Part shown: one piece after another, positions 16,538 to 25,802 of the stretch
How positions within the stretch are numbered: the stretch's first letter is position 1
Layout of the letters: each line of letters opens with the position of its first letter
Notes under the pieces: model-generated
The model's database searches: none
The model's input: only the letters and a program-made list of their open reading frames with translations
Told to the model about the DNA's origin: nothing
Translations under genes and position numbers: made by a program
Assembly (NCBI RefSeq): GCF_001904635.1
Contig: NZ_MRCB01000018.1
Location: forward strand, 36,172-100,171
Length of the DNA stretch: 64,000 nucleotides
Source of the DNA: Hydrococcus rivularis NIES-593
GTDB taxonomy: Bacteria > Cyanobacteriota > Cyanobacteriia > Cyanobacteriales > Microcystaceae
Direction of reading: 5' to 3'

Positions 16538-17005
16538 TATTAGTCAATTGTCAGTTATCAGTTATCAGTTTTAGAAAGCAGGAGAGTTAACAATGGGCCT
16601 GCTATACCAAAAACTGAGGGTTGTTCGAGATTTCTACCTCTGATTGTAGCTCTAGGAGGCGTATCAATTAGTAGAGAGTCGCAAACATTGAGATGAAAAA
16701 AGCGCAGTGACAAACGTCACAGGGAGTTAGTGTCGCTTCTCGTTGGCAAATCGCTTTTGAGGCAAGAAACTGGTCGAATACCCCAAATTTACCAAGCGTT
16801 CTTATACCATTTTGGATGAAAGGATTGGGAAACCCTTTCTACGATTGAATTGTGTAAATTCATCTGTCGCCTTCTTATTTCAAATTGGTATTACTTGCGC
16901 CAAGATCGCTAAACTTTATTAAAAAATTTCGATTTTAAGTTTTGATTTGATACTAAAATGCAGCCAACGCTAAACTATATGGGCGGTGACTAGGAAGTCG
17001 GAACT
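16538..17005. other. Divergent intergenic region between ribBA and argC
   Basis: It holds short tandem copies of a TCAGTTA heptamer (about 16553-16575), a MITE-like unit (16804-16893) and the promoters for both flanking genes. A short inverted TGACAAACGTCA repeat lies at 16708-16719. No RNA gene or small frame was supported. Confidence 0.45.
16804..16893. mobile_element. Short MITE-like element with ATACCA termini
   Basis: A 90-bp unit whose left end is ATACCATTTTGGATGAAA and right end, read inverted, is ATACCAATTTGAAATAAG. The outer ends match those of the 115-bp family (13552 and others), but the interior is different and lacks the CCCCTCTCCC core. It is noncoding and probably a nonautonomous relative. 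Confidence 0.55.
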
Positions 17006-18064
17006 ATGAGGGATTCAGACAAAATAGCAGTAGGAATTATCGGGGCTTCTGGATACGGTGGCGTGCAACTGGTGCGGCTGTTGCTAGATCATCCCAAGGT
17101 AGAAATTGTCTATCTTGGGGGCGATAGCAGTGCTGGGAAGCCGTATTCCGAACTTTATCCCCATCTCGGTCACTGCTTCAATTTAACCATCGAGCCGATC
17201 GATTTGGATAAGGTTACTTCTCGCTGCCAGGTTGTCTTTCTTGGTTTACCTAATGGTCTTGCTTGCGAGATAGCGCCTACGCTGATCGAAAAAGGCTGTA
17301 AAGTCTTGGATTTATCGGCTGACTACCGTTTTAGCAATTTGGAAACCTATAGCGCTTGGTACAAAAAAGAACGCAGCGATCGCGCTACGGCAGCTATGGC
17401 AGTTTATGGCTTACCAGAATTATATCGAGACGAAATTCGACAAGCGCAATTGATTGGCTGTCCCGGTTGTTATCCCACTGCCAGTCTTCTAGCATTAGCT
17501 CCTTTGCTCAAACAGGGGCTAATCGTCCCAGAAACGGCAATTATCGACGCTAAATCGGGCACTTCTGGCGGCGGTCGTCAGGCAAAAACGAATTTATTGC
17601 TAGCAGAAGCCGATAATTCTCTGGGGGCTTATGGTGTGACCAAGCACCGCCATACCCCAGAAATCGAGCAAATTTGCAGCGAGTTAGCCGGACACGAGAT
17701 CAGAGTCCAGTTTACTCCCCATCTAATTCCGATGGTGCGGGGCATTCTGTCAACCGTCTATGCGACGATGCGAGATCCGGGATTGGTTCGAGAAGATCTG
17801 ATTACGATCTATACTGCCTTATACCGCTCGTCTCCCTTTATCAAAGTATTGCCCACTGGGGTATATCCTCAAACTAAGTGGGCTTGCGGGACAAATCTCT
17901 GTTACATCGGCATTGAAGTCGATCCCCGCACCGATCGCGTCATTGTTTTGTCTGCTATTGACAATTTAATTAAGGGTCAGTCGGGACAAGCGATACAATG
18001 CTTGAACTTAATGATGGGGTGGCAGGAAACTCTGGGCTTGCCTCAGCTCAGTTTTTATCCCTAA
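17006..18064 (+). CDS. argC: N-acetyl-gamma-glutamyl-phosphate reductase
   Basis: 352 residues. The NADP-binding GASGYGG motif is at 13-19, and the catalytic cysteine is C155 in [12 protein letters not shown]. The [10 protein letters not shown] segment and the HRHTPEIEQ motif follow as expected. ArgC reduces N-acetylglutamyl phosphate to the semialdehyde in arginine synthesis. It is full length and stands alone rather than in an arg operon, as is common in cyanobacteria. Confidence 0.97.
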   Translation: MRDSDKIAVGIIGASGYGGVQLVRLLLDHPKVEIVYLGGDSSAGKPYSELYPHLGHCFNLTIEPIDLDKVTSRCQVVFLGLPNGLACEIAPTLIEKGCKVLDLSADYRFSNLETYSAWYKKERSDRATAAMAVYGLPELYRDEIRQAQLIGCPGCYPTASLLALAPLLKQGLIVPETAIIDAKSGTSGGGRQAKTNLLLAEADNSLGAYGVTKHRHTPEIEQICSELAGHEIRVQFTPHLIPMVRGILSTVYATMRDPGLVREDLITIYTALYRSSPFIKVLPTGVYPQTKWACGTNLCYIGIEVDPRTDRVIVLSAIDNLIKGQSGQAIQCLNLMMGWQETLGLPQLSFYP

Positions 18065-18229
18065 TGCAAGCGAAAAAAACGTTGAGCGAAACAATTGCTA
18101 ATGGCTTCAATTGAACTTTAACTGGTTCACTTTTCATGACAAACCCAAAAACTCGTTACTTTTGGGATTAAGATAGAAGCAAAGTTAATTAACACAAAAA
18201 CGATTGGGTTAAAGGTCGGTTAAATTCCT

Positions 18230-19003
18230 ATGAATTTAGCGAGAATCTGGACGATTGCCAATAATGGATTTAGAGAGACAATTCGCGATCGCATATTCTA
18301 TTTTGTGGGATTTTTTGCTCTGCTGCTCGCGATCGCCCTCCGTTTGTTGCCAGAAATTTCTGTCGGCACCCACGAAAAAATTTTCCTAGATTTGGGACTC
18401 GGTGCTATGGCACTTTTGGGTGCTATTGTCGCTATCTTCGTTGGTACGGGACTAATCAACAAAGAAATTGAAAAGCGTACCGTCCTAGTGTTGATTCCAA
18501 AACCTCTTAGTCGAGCAGAATTAATTCTTGGCAAACACCTGGGACTATCTGCTGTATTGACTGTCATGTTAGCCATCATGACAGTTATTTATTTAGCGCT
18601 TTTGAGCCTATCGAAAATTTCCTATGCTTTAAACACGATTCTGGTATCTCAACTGTTTTTATTAGTTGAATTAGCGTTACTGATTGCCGTTGCCATACTT
18701 TTTGGCACTTTTACCAGTTCGATTTTGGCAACGCTTTTTAGCTTCGGCATCTATTTAATGGGACATATTAGCAGTAATTTACTCAAACTCGGTGCCTTGA
18801 GTAAAAATGCCACAGTAGAATCGATTACTAAAGCGATTTACTTAATTTTGCCAGATCTTGAGCGATTAAACCTCAAAAATCAAGCTGTATATGGCTTGTT
18901 GCCCAGTTCTGAAGAACTGGTTAGTAACGCCGCATACGGAATTTTGTATGCAGCACTCCTTTTATCAATTGCAATCTTGATATTTTCCAGACGAGAATTT
19001 TAA
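18230..19003 (+). CDS. ABC-2 type transporter permease
   Basis: 257 residues with six hydrophobic segments. The N-terminus (TIANNGFRETIRDRIFYFVG) and the EIEKRTVLVLIPKPLSRAEL motif are typical of ABC-2 permeases of the YhaP/NosY kind. Its ATP-binding partner is not adjacent, so the complex is assembled with a subunit coded elsewhere or the gene has been separated from its partner. Substrate unknown. Confidence 0.85.
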   Translation: MNLARIWTIANNGFRETIRDRIFYFVGFFALLLAIALRLLPEISVGTHEKIFLDLGLGAMALLGAIVAIFVGTGLINKEIEKRTVLVLIPKPLSRAELILGKHLGLSAVLTVMLAIMTVIYLALLSLSKISYALNTILVSQLFLLVELALLIAVAILFGTFTSSILATLFSFGIYLMGHISSNLLKLGALSKNATVESITKAIYLILPDLERLNLKNQAVYGLLPSSEELVSNAAYGILYAALLLSIAILIFSRREF

Positions 19004-19140
19004 AGTAAGACTCTCTTGCTTAAGGCTCCAGAATACTCTAAATTACATAGCGGAAGAATAAGAACTTGTGAAAATGAAATTCCCGATCGCGCTTCCAAAA
19101 ACTTCATCAAAACTTTATCTTTGACTTAGAAAAGACTAAA

Positions 19141-20868
19141 ATGCAAGCGGCTCCAATTGAGAAAAAATCTAAAAGTTACTCGCCAGATGAAGCAACACAA
19201 GACCCCCAAGGTTTAGACGAACCCCTTCAAAGTCTAGTCAATTTATTAAATGAAACCTTTGAGGTTAGTTACTGTTTGATGTTGTGTTTTGATGGCGAGA
19301 AAAATAGTAAACTTTGCTACCGCTCGCAAACAACATTCGTATCGGACAACTTGCTCGATCTCTCCTATAGGATTGTAGACGATTATCAACCGATACTTCT
19401 CCAAGGCAGACCGATCGTTTTTTACGATCGCGATTGCCTGTTTCCTTTATTCGTGCAACATCCCGTTAAAACGGAGCGAATTCGTTCGCTTTTACTCGTT
19501 CCCATCATCTATCAGTATTCCTATTTAGGAGAAATTTTTCTCTATTCGTGCGATCGCGATCGTCAATGGAGCGAACATCAATTAGAGTTAGTACGCCTTC
19601 TAGTCGAGCAATGCGCGATCGAAATCGTTCAATCCCAATTAAAGCGGCAAATCCAACAGCAGAAATCACGACAAAAATTACTTTGGCAAATCGAGCGAAA
19701 ACTAAACTCTAATCTCGCTCCAGAAATCGCCATAGCAGAAACGCTTGCCCTAGTCGGTGAAAACTTTCAGGTCGATCGCGTCGTTCTTTTCCGACTAGAT
19801 GAAAAGACCAGTCAAATTGAAAAAGAATGGTGCAGTAGCGATAAAATTCCTCTTCTATCAACTTTAAACATATCTCTGTGGGAAGAATTGAGAATACTGA
19901 CTTTTAAAAAACGAGGCAAAGTCAGCCAATTTGATTGCAAGTTAAACGAACTAATAGTTTCTTTCGCCAACGTTCCTATTTTTATTAAAGAACAACTTTT
20001 TGGATGTTTAGCCTTACAACAATCGATTTCTAGAAAAACTTTTACGCTTGAAGAAATTAATATTCTGAAATCTATTGCCGAACAAATTGCGATCGCTCTC
20101 TATATCGCTCAAACTCAAAAAAACCTGAAAAAACTAGAAGAACGCGCTAAAAACCTAGAATTAGAAAAGCAACAATCTGAAGCTGCCAATCAAGCAAAAA
20201 GTGAATTTCTCTCTCATATCAATCACGAGCTACGCACGCCTTTAACAGGAATTTTAGGCTTTGCTCGCATGTTAAAAGATGAAATTTATGGGTCTCTCAA
20301 TCCAAAACAGCAGCAATACGTAAGTGCTATTGCCTCTTCTGGGGAACACTTATTGTCTTTAGTCAATGATTTCTTAGATATTGCAAAAATTGAAGCCAAT
20401 CGCGAAGAACTTTTTCTAGAAACATTACCAGTTGAGGACTTGTGTATCGCTTCCCTCTCTATGGTAGAATCGCGAGCAAGAGAACAAGGGTTAGACTTGC
20501 GACTAGAAATCTGCCCCGGCGTCGATTTTTGCCATGCCGATCGCCGTCGCATCAAGCAGATTTTAGTCAACCTACTTTCTAATGCCATCAAGTTCACTGA
20601 AGTCGGTTCGGTTACGCTCAAAGTTCAGCGCCAAGAAAATAGGCTGGAGTTTTGCGTAATCGACACTGGTATTGGGATCGAACCAGCCGATCGAGAAAAG
20701 CTATTTCAACCGTTTCAACAAATTAACAATCCTTTGAGTCGCAAGCATAAAGGCACTGGTTTAGGATTAACCCTTTCCCGCAAGCTGGCGCAACTCCATA
20801 ACGGCGATATTACCCTAGTTTCAGAAGAAGGTAAAGGAAGCTGCTTTACCTTGCATTTGCCGATTTAA
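19141..20868 (+). CDS. Sensor histidine kinase with two GAF domains
   Basis: 575 residues, no membrane segment. GAF-like regions span about 30-165 and 185-325, a coiled coil follows (KKLEERAKNLELEKQQSEA), then HisKA with H362 in SHINHELRTPLTG and a HATPase domain (NLLSNAIKFTE, DTGIGIEP, GTGLGLTLS). Neither GAF region has an obvious bilin-binding cysteine motif, so a small-molecule or redox input is more likely than light. No partner response regulator is adjacent; a lone receiver lies at 5363. Confidence 0.92.
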   Translation: MQAAPIEKKSKSYSPDEATQDPQGLDEPLQSLVNLLNETFEVSYCLMLCFDGEKNSKLCYRSQTTFVSDNLLDLSYRIVDDYQPILLQGRPIVFYDRDCLFPLFVQHPVKTERIRSLLLVPIIYQYSYLGEIFLYSCDRDRQWSEHQLELVRLLVEQCAIEIVQSQLKRQIQQQKSRQKLLWQIERKLNSNLAPEIAIAETLALVGENFQVDRVVLFRLDEKTSQIEKEWCSSDKIPLLSTLNISLWEELRILTFKKRGKVSQFDCKLNELIVSFANVPIFIKEQLFGCLALQQSISRKTFTLEEINILKSIAEQIAIALYIAQTQKNLKKLEERAKNLELEKQQSEAANQAKSEFLSHINHELRTPLTGILGFARMLKDEIYGSLNPKQQQYVSAIASSGEHLLSLVNDFLDIAKIEANREELFLETLPVEDLCIASLSMVESRAREQGLDLRLEICPGVDFCHADRRRIKQILVNLLSNAIKFTEVGSVTLKVQRQENRLEFCVIDTGIGIEPADREKLFQPFQQINNPLSRKHKGTGLGLTLSRKLAQLHNGDITLVSEEGKGSCFTLHLPI

Positions 20869-20966
20869 GTGTCGGTTAGTAATTAGTAATTAGTTATTAG
20901 CCATTGGTTTCGACGAAAGAGATAAGATCGATTTATAAATACCAACTAACTGCCGGCCAATCTAAA

Positions 20967-21812
20967 ATGCTCGAACAAAAGTTAGCACGACTCAAAGCCA
21001 TTTTTGCTGAAATGGATCGGGCTTTAATCGCATATTCTGGGGGCATCGATAGCAGCTTGGTTGCTAAAGTTGCCTACGATGTCTTGGGCGATCGCGCTTT
21101 AGCCATAACCGCAGTTTCTCCCTCCCTGCTGCCAGAAGAACTAGATGACGCGCAAATTCAGGCAGATGAAATTGGCATTCGCCACGAGTTGGTAGAAACC
21201 CACGAAATAGAAAATCCCAACTACACTGCCAACCCCGTCAACCGTTGCTACTTTTGTAAAAGCGAACTCCACGACACCCTAAAACCGCTTGCCCTAGAGC
21301 GAGGCTATCCCTACGTCGTCGATGGAGTCAATGCAGACGACCTCAAAGACTATCGACCGGGAATCCAGGCAGCAAAAGAAAGAGGTGCGCGATCGCCCCT
21401 AGCAGAAGCAGGGATCGCTAAAGCAGAAGTTCGTCAACTGTCTAAACAATTGGGATTGTCTTGGTGGGACAAACCCGCCCAACCCTGTCTTAGTTCGCGT
21501 TTCCCCTATGGCGAAGAAATCACCATTGCCAAACTGCAACGAGTCGGTCGAGCAGAAGTTTATTTGCGCAAGTTAGGCTGGAAGAATCTGCGCGTTCGTT
21601 CCGAAGGCGATACCGCCCGAATAGAATTACTGCCAGAGCAAATTAAAGAGTTTGTTTTCACTACCGACTTACCTCAACTGGTATCGACTTTTCAAAGCTA
21701 TGGATTTGTCTACGTTACCCTAGACTTGGAAGGTTATCGCAGTGGCAAGCTCAATCAAGTTCTTAATCCCTCCGTTCTTCAGTCGGCTACCCATCAGGTC
21801 GTTAGTGGTTAG
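20967..21812 (+). CDS. larE: LarE-type ATP-dependent sacrificial sulfur transferase
   Basis: 281 residues from ATG 20967, preferred over an in-frame TTG at 20904 because the family starts at MLEQKLARLKAIF. The PP-loop SGGIDSS is at 24-30. C174 in QPCLSSRFPYG aligns with the sacrificial C176 of Lactobacillus LarE. The RCYFCKSEL motif is also present. LarE thiolates the pyridine precursor of the nickel-pincer nucleotide cofactor; no larA, larB or larC lies in the window, so the sulfur acceptor here is uncertain. An 8-bp inverted repeat spans its 3' end (21801-21839). Confidence 0.9.
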   Translation: MLEQKLARLKAIFAEMDRALIAYSGGIDSSLVAKVAYDVLGDRALAITAVSPSLLPEELDDAQIQADEIGIRHELVETHEIENPNYTANPVNRCYFCKSELHDTLKPLALERGYPYVVDGVNADDLKDYRPGIQAAKERGARSPLAEAGIAKAEVRQLSKQLGLSWWDKPAQPCLSSRFPYGEEITIAKLQRVGRAEVYLRKLGWKNLRVRSEGDTARIELLPEQIKEFVFTTDLPQLVSTFQSYGFVYVTLDLEGYRSGKLNQVLNPSVLQSATHQVVSG

Positions 21813-21870
21813 TAGAAAGTAGAAATACTATCCACTAACAATGAATGACTAATAACGAATTTTAAATAAT

Positions 21871-22896
21871 ATGATAATCGACCTTAGAAGCGACACGATT
21901 ACCAAACCCACCCCCGCCATGCGCGAAGCAATGGCGAAGGCAGAAGTTGGGGATGATGTCTTTGGCGACGATCCAACAGTTAATGCCCTAGAAGCCTACG
22001 TCGCCGAACTCTTGGGCAAAGAAGAAGCGGTTTATATGCCCTCTGGCACCATGACCAATCAAGTCGCCTTGCGAGTTCATACCGAACCGGGCGATGAGGT
22101 TATTCTGGAGTCTGAAGCCCATATTTACTACTATGAAGGTGGTGCGCCAGCCGCATTGTCGGGGGTAATGTGTCGGTTAATTAAGGGCAATGAAGGGATC
22201 TTTTCGGCAACTGATGTAGAAAGGGTGTTGCGTCCCGACAACTATCACTTTCCCAAGACCAAGTTGGTGTGTCTGGAAAATACGCACAATCGCGGCGGAG
22301 GGCGGATTTTTCCCTTATCCGAGATTGAAGCGATCGCTCGCATTTGTCAAGAGCGCAATCTCAAGCTGCACCTCGACGGAGCGCGCTTGTGGAATGCCTG
22401 CGCGGCAACAAGTATCTCAGAAGCCGATTATGCCAAGCCATTCGATACCGTCAGCATCTGTTTCTCAAAAGGATTGGGAGCGCCCGTAGGTTCGGCATTG
22501 GTAGGTTCTCAAGAGTTAATGAAACGAGCGCGGCGGTTTTGCAAGATGTTTGGCGGCGGGATGCGGCAGGCAGGGATTATTGCGGCGGGGGCATTGTACG
22601 CGCTAAAACACCATCGAGAACGATTGCTAGAAGACCACCTTAACGCCAAGATTTTGGCAAAGGGATTGCAACAAATCGATGGAATTGCGATCGATCCCGA
22701 AGACGTGCAAACCAATATTGTTATTTTTCAAACTAAAGCGATTCCAGCACAAACCTTAGCCCAGAAGCTTCAAGAGAAGGGAGTCGCACTTTTGGCCATT
22801 GGTTCGCACTCGCTGCGAGCCGTTACGAACTTGATGGTGACTCAGGAGCAAATTCAAGCCGTTCCCGAATTGGTTGAAGCAGCCATGCGATCCTAA
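21871..22896 (+). CDS. ltaE: Low-specificity L-threonine aldolase (PLP enzyme)
   Basis: 341 residues, fold-type I PLP enzyme. The Schiff-base lysine is K200 in [14 protein letters not shown]. Other family markers are [11 protein letters not shown] at the N-terminus, [11 protein letters not shown], and [11 protein letters not shown]. It cleaves threonine or allo-threonine to glycine and acetaldehyde in the cytosol. It converges with atpG; only 16 bp separate the two stops. Confidence 0.94.
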   Translation: MIIDLRSDTITKPTPAMREAMAKAEVGDDVFGDDPTVNALEAYVAELLGKEEAVYMPSGTMTNQVALRVHTEPGDEVILESEAHIYYYEGGAPAALSGVMCRLIKGNEGIFSATDVERVLRPDNYHFPKTKLVCLENTHNRGGGRIFPLSEIEAIARICQERNLKLHLDGARLWNACAATSISEADYAKPFDTVSICFSKGLGAPVGSALVGSQELMKRARRFCKMFGGGMRQAGIIAAGALYALKHHRERLLEDHLNAKILAKGLQQIDGIAIDPEDVQTNIVIFQTKAIPAQTLAQKLQEKGVALLAIGSHSLRAVTNLMVTQEQIQAVPELVEAAMRS

Positions 22897-22912
22897 TTAA
22901 TAATTAGTATCA

Positions 22913-23818
22913 TCAAAATTGCGCGATCGCCTCGGCACCTGCGACAATTTCCAGGATCTCTTGAGTAATTGCCGTCTGACGCTCGTGCTGAAATTGAGCG
23001 TTCAATCGTGCCAGTCGCTCTTCGATGTTTTGCTCGGCTACCTGCATCGAGGCAAGACGGCTAGCATTCTCACTCTTGAGAGACTCGGCGAAGGCGCGAT
23101 ACAAGCAGACAAAGAAATATTGGCGGATTAGCGCAGCCAATAACTGAGTCCAGTCCATCGTAAAGGTAGGTAGGGTACGGGAGTGCCATCGCTCCTGCTG
23201 CAAATGCTCCAACCAGGCGCGATCGAGGGGGAATAAATGATGGAGGTGAGGTTCGCAAGCGGTGTTAGAGCGAGGCTGGTTGTAGAGGAGGACAATAGGA
23301 CCGATTTGCTCTTGGGAGCGCCAGGCTTCGAGGTATAGTAACAGTTCTTGAACCATTGGGGTAATGCCTGCCAGAGAACTGGGCATGGGAAAACTAGCAG
23401 CGATCGCCACTCCCCGCGCTTCTAGAGGCGCAACGATCCGAGTACCGACGACTATGACAGTTCGCTCCGCTGGCTGGGGAGCGAGATGGTTGAGGCAATC
23501 GACGCTGTAGCGGGCAATTTGTTCGTTGAACTGACCGCACATTCCCCGATCCGAACCAAAGACGATCGCGCCCAATCGCTGGTGCTTTTCGGCTGCCGCC
23601 CAGTCAATCCCTTTGAAGCCAGCATTTTCCGCCCGGGCGCGTTCTTTCAGTACCACTTGCAGTCCCAAATCGATGGTACGGGAGTATTCGGCTAAAGATT
23701 CTACCGCTCGCTCGTACTGGCGAATGCTGGCAGCCGCCAGGACTTTCATCGTCTTAACCACGGATTGAAGTTCTCGGGCGATCGCGATCTGGCGCTGGAA
23801 CGACTCAAGGGCGGTCAT
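22913..23818 (-). CDS. atpG: N-ATPase gamma subunit
   Basis: 301 residues. The N-terminal helix (LESFQRQIAIARELQSVVKTMKVLAAASIRQYE is the region) and C-terminal helix (EERLARLNAQFQHERQ, TQEILEIVAGAEAI) form the rotating coiled coil of F1; the middle has GSDRGMCGQFN. It follows atpA on the minus strand by about 100 bp, the order expected for the end of an N-ATPase operon (A-G). It is more divergent than housekeeping F-type gamma. Confidence 0.9.
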   Translation of the reverse strand: MTALESFQRQIAIARELQSVVKTMKVLAAASIRQYERAVESLAEYSRTIDLGLQVVLKERARAENAGFKGIDWAAAEKHQRLGAIVFGSDRGMCGQFNEQIARYSVDCLNHLAPQPAERTVIVVGTRIVAPLEARGVAIAASFPMPSSLAGITPMVQELLLYLEAWRSQEQIGPIVLLYNQPRSNTACEPHLHHLFPLDRAWLEHLQQERWHSRTLPTFTMDWTQLLAALIRQYFFVCLYRAFAESLKSENASRLASMQVAEQNIEERLARLNAQFQHERQTAITQEILEIVAGAEAIAQF

Positions 23819-23924
23819 AAGTACCTGTGCAAAATTAATTTAACCTTGCGAAGGCAGGCATGCATGCAAGAAGCAAGAGGCAAAAAAGGTAAATAATTTT
23901 ACCTACCTACATCGCAGTATCATT

Positions 23925-25463
23925 CTACACACTCAAACCAGTATAGTTGCGAATCGCTTGCTTGACGATGCGGACGAGGCGATCGCGCTCCTTTTCCGTT
24001 AGCGTTTCTCCCGACTCGATGCGATCGCACAGGGCTGGCAACTCCTTCCTTACGGTCGTACAGACGGCTTTTTCCGCCGTCCTAATTCGTTCGATTGGTA
24101 GTTCGTCAAATGTCCCTGCCGTCACCGCCAGCAAAACGGCAATCTGATCGGCTACTGGCATTGGTTCGTATTGATTCTGTTTGAGGATTTCCCGCACGCG
24201 GCGACCTCTTTCGAGGGTTTGGCGAGTCGCTTCATCCAAGCGAGTGCCAAAGCGGGAGAAGATTTCCAACTCTTCAAACTGGGAATAGGAGAGGCGCAAA
24301 TCCCCAGCAACAGCTCGATAGGCGCTTAACTGGGTTTTTCCTCCGACCCGCGATACTGATTTGCCGACATCGACGGCAGGTAATATGCCTTTTTGAAATA
24401 AAGTGGGGGAGAGATAAATCTGTCCGTCGGTAATCGAAATAAGATTGGTGGGAATGTAAGCCGCAATATTCTGTGCTTCGGTTTCGACGATGGGCAGGGC
24501 GGTTAAAGAACCCCCGCCCCGTTCGGCATTTAAGTGGGTAGCCCGTTCCAACAAGCGGGAATGGATGTAGAAGATATCGCCGGGAAAGGCTTCGCGACCG
24601 GGAGGACGGCGCAACAGGAGCGACAGTTCTCGGTAGGCGCGGGCGTGGGCAGTTAAATCGTCGTAGACAATTAAAACATCTCGTCCCTGCTCCAGGAAAT
24701 ATTCTGCCATAGCGGTGGCGGCGTAGGGAGCAACGAATTGGAGTCCTGGCGGTTCTTCTCCGGCGGCAACCACCACCAGGCAATAATCCATCGCCCCGTG
24801 CCTTTGCAGGTCGGCGATTAGTTTGGCGACGGCGGAACTGCGCTGTCCGATGGCACAGTAGATGCAGATAACCTCTCGACCTTTTTGGTTGAGGATGGTG
24901 TCGAGGGCGATCGCGGTTTTTCCTGTCTGGCGATCGCCTAAAATTAGTTCCCGCTGTCCCCGACCAATGGGAATCAAGGCATCTATGACTTTCAGCCCCG
25001 TTTGCAAGGGGACGGTGACGGGAGCGCGATCGCGAATGGCAGGGGCTTCCCGTTCTGCCGGATAGCGTTGCGCCACTCGCACGGTTCCCCGTCCGTCTAG
25101 GGGGCGACCCATCGGGTCGATTACCCGCCCCAGCAGCGTCTCGCCTACGGGTACGTCCAGCACCCGTCCGGTACGGCGCACCTCGCATCCGGCTTTCAAG
25201 CGATCGCTTTTGTCGAGCAAAATAATGCCCACCTCATCGGGATCGAGGTTGAAGACCATGCCTAGCCCATCGCCACCGAATAGCACGACTTCTTCCGACT
25301 GCACCCCGGGCAAACCGGATACGCGGGCAATGCCGTGACCGACCGAGCGAACAATGCCGATTTCCTGGGATTTTAGTTCCATTCTCAGATCTGCCAGGAC
25401 GCGATCGAAGGTGCTAAAAGTATCATCTAGGAGTAATTGCAGTATGTTGTCATCCGGATTCAT
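23925..25463 (-). CDS. atpA: N-ATPase alpha subunit
   Basis: 512 residues. Walker A is GDRQTGKT at 176-183, Walker B-like VLIVYDDLT follows, and the arginine finger lies in [11 protein letters not shown]. It begins [20 protein letters not shown] rather than like F-type alpha, consistent with the N-type clade. It should directly follow atpF but is 10 kb away and inverted. Without a beta subunit encoded nearby, F1 cannot assemble from this locus alone. Confidence 0.93.
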   Translation of the reverse strand: MNPDDNILQLLLDDTFSTFDRVLADLRMELKSQEIGIVRSVGHGIARVSGLPGVQSEEVVLFGGDGLGMVFNLDPDEVGIILLDKSDRLKAGCEVRRTGRVLDVPVGETLLGRVIDPMGRPLDGRGTVRVAQRYPAEREAPAIRDRAPVTVPLQTGLKVIDALIPIGRGQRELILGDRQTGKTAIALDTILNQKGREVICIYCAIGQRSSAVAKLIADLQRHGAMDYCLVVVAAGEEPPGLQFVAPYAATAMAEYFLEQGRDVLIVYDDLTAHARAYRELSLLLRRPPGREAFPGDIFYIHSRLLERATHLNAERGGGSLTALPIVETEAQNIAAYIPTNLISITDGQIYLSPTLFQKGILPAVDVGKSVSRVGGKTQLSAYRAVAGDLRLSYSQFEELEIFSRFGTRLDEATRQTLERGRRVREILKQNQYEPMPVADQIAVLLAVTAGTFDELPIERIRTAEKAVCTTVRKELPALCDRIESGETLTEKERDRLVRIVKQAIRNYTGLSV

Positions 25464-25802
25464 TGTGCCTGCTCTCTCGCGTAGAAAGTGAATAATGGTT
25501 ACTCATTTCTAAAAAAGAACGCTACAGATACTCAATGAAAAAGCTTGATACACGGAGCTGCTGATTAATTGCGAACTGATAATTGCGAACCGACGCGGAC
25601 TCCCACGAAGTGGAGGAGCATCGGCGAATTGGTATAAGTATGACAGCGATTGCCAAAATTCGGGTTTCGGTAAAAGTACGGATGGATATAAATCGTTTCT
25701 ACGGAAAAAATTCCGCGAAAATACGCAAATAATTCGGAATTTGAACGGGGAAGTCTAACTGATAGAAACCTTTAATTCTGTTAGTTAGAAAACCTCTCTA
25801 AA
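25464..25802. other. Repeat-bearing junction upstream of atpA and the defence island
   Basis: It should contain the atpA promoter (minus) and the helicase promoter (plus). The middle carries a 76-bp dispersed repeat (25561-25636). No gene was found. It forms the second candidate breakpoint of the N-ATPase rearrangement. Confidence 0.5.
25561..25636 (+). repeat. 76-bp dispersed repeat, copy 1
   Basis: Nearly identical to 43098-43173. Both copies contain AACTGATAATTGCGAACCG, then GACGCGGACTCCCACGAAG, and end GCATCGGCGAATTGGTATAA. The end again carries the ATTGGTAT terminus seen in the MITE-like units. The two copies flank the defence island on its left and right. Confidence 0.8.

Noticed and set aside
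16538..17005. Possible FMN riboswitch upstream of ribBA
   Set aside because: No RFN-type conserved boxes were seen; only short heptamer repeats and a MITE-like unit.
24274..25188. 304-codon alternative frame inside atpA
   Set aside because: It is Arg/Ser/Pro-rich shadow sequence of the alpha-subunit gene, which has full family conservation in the other frame.
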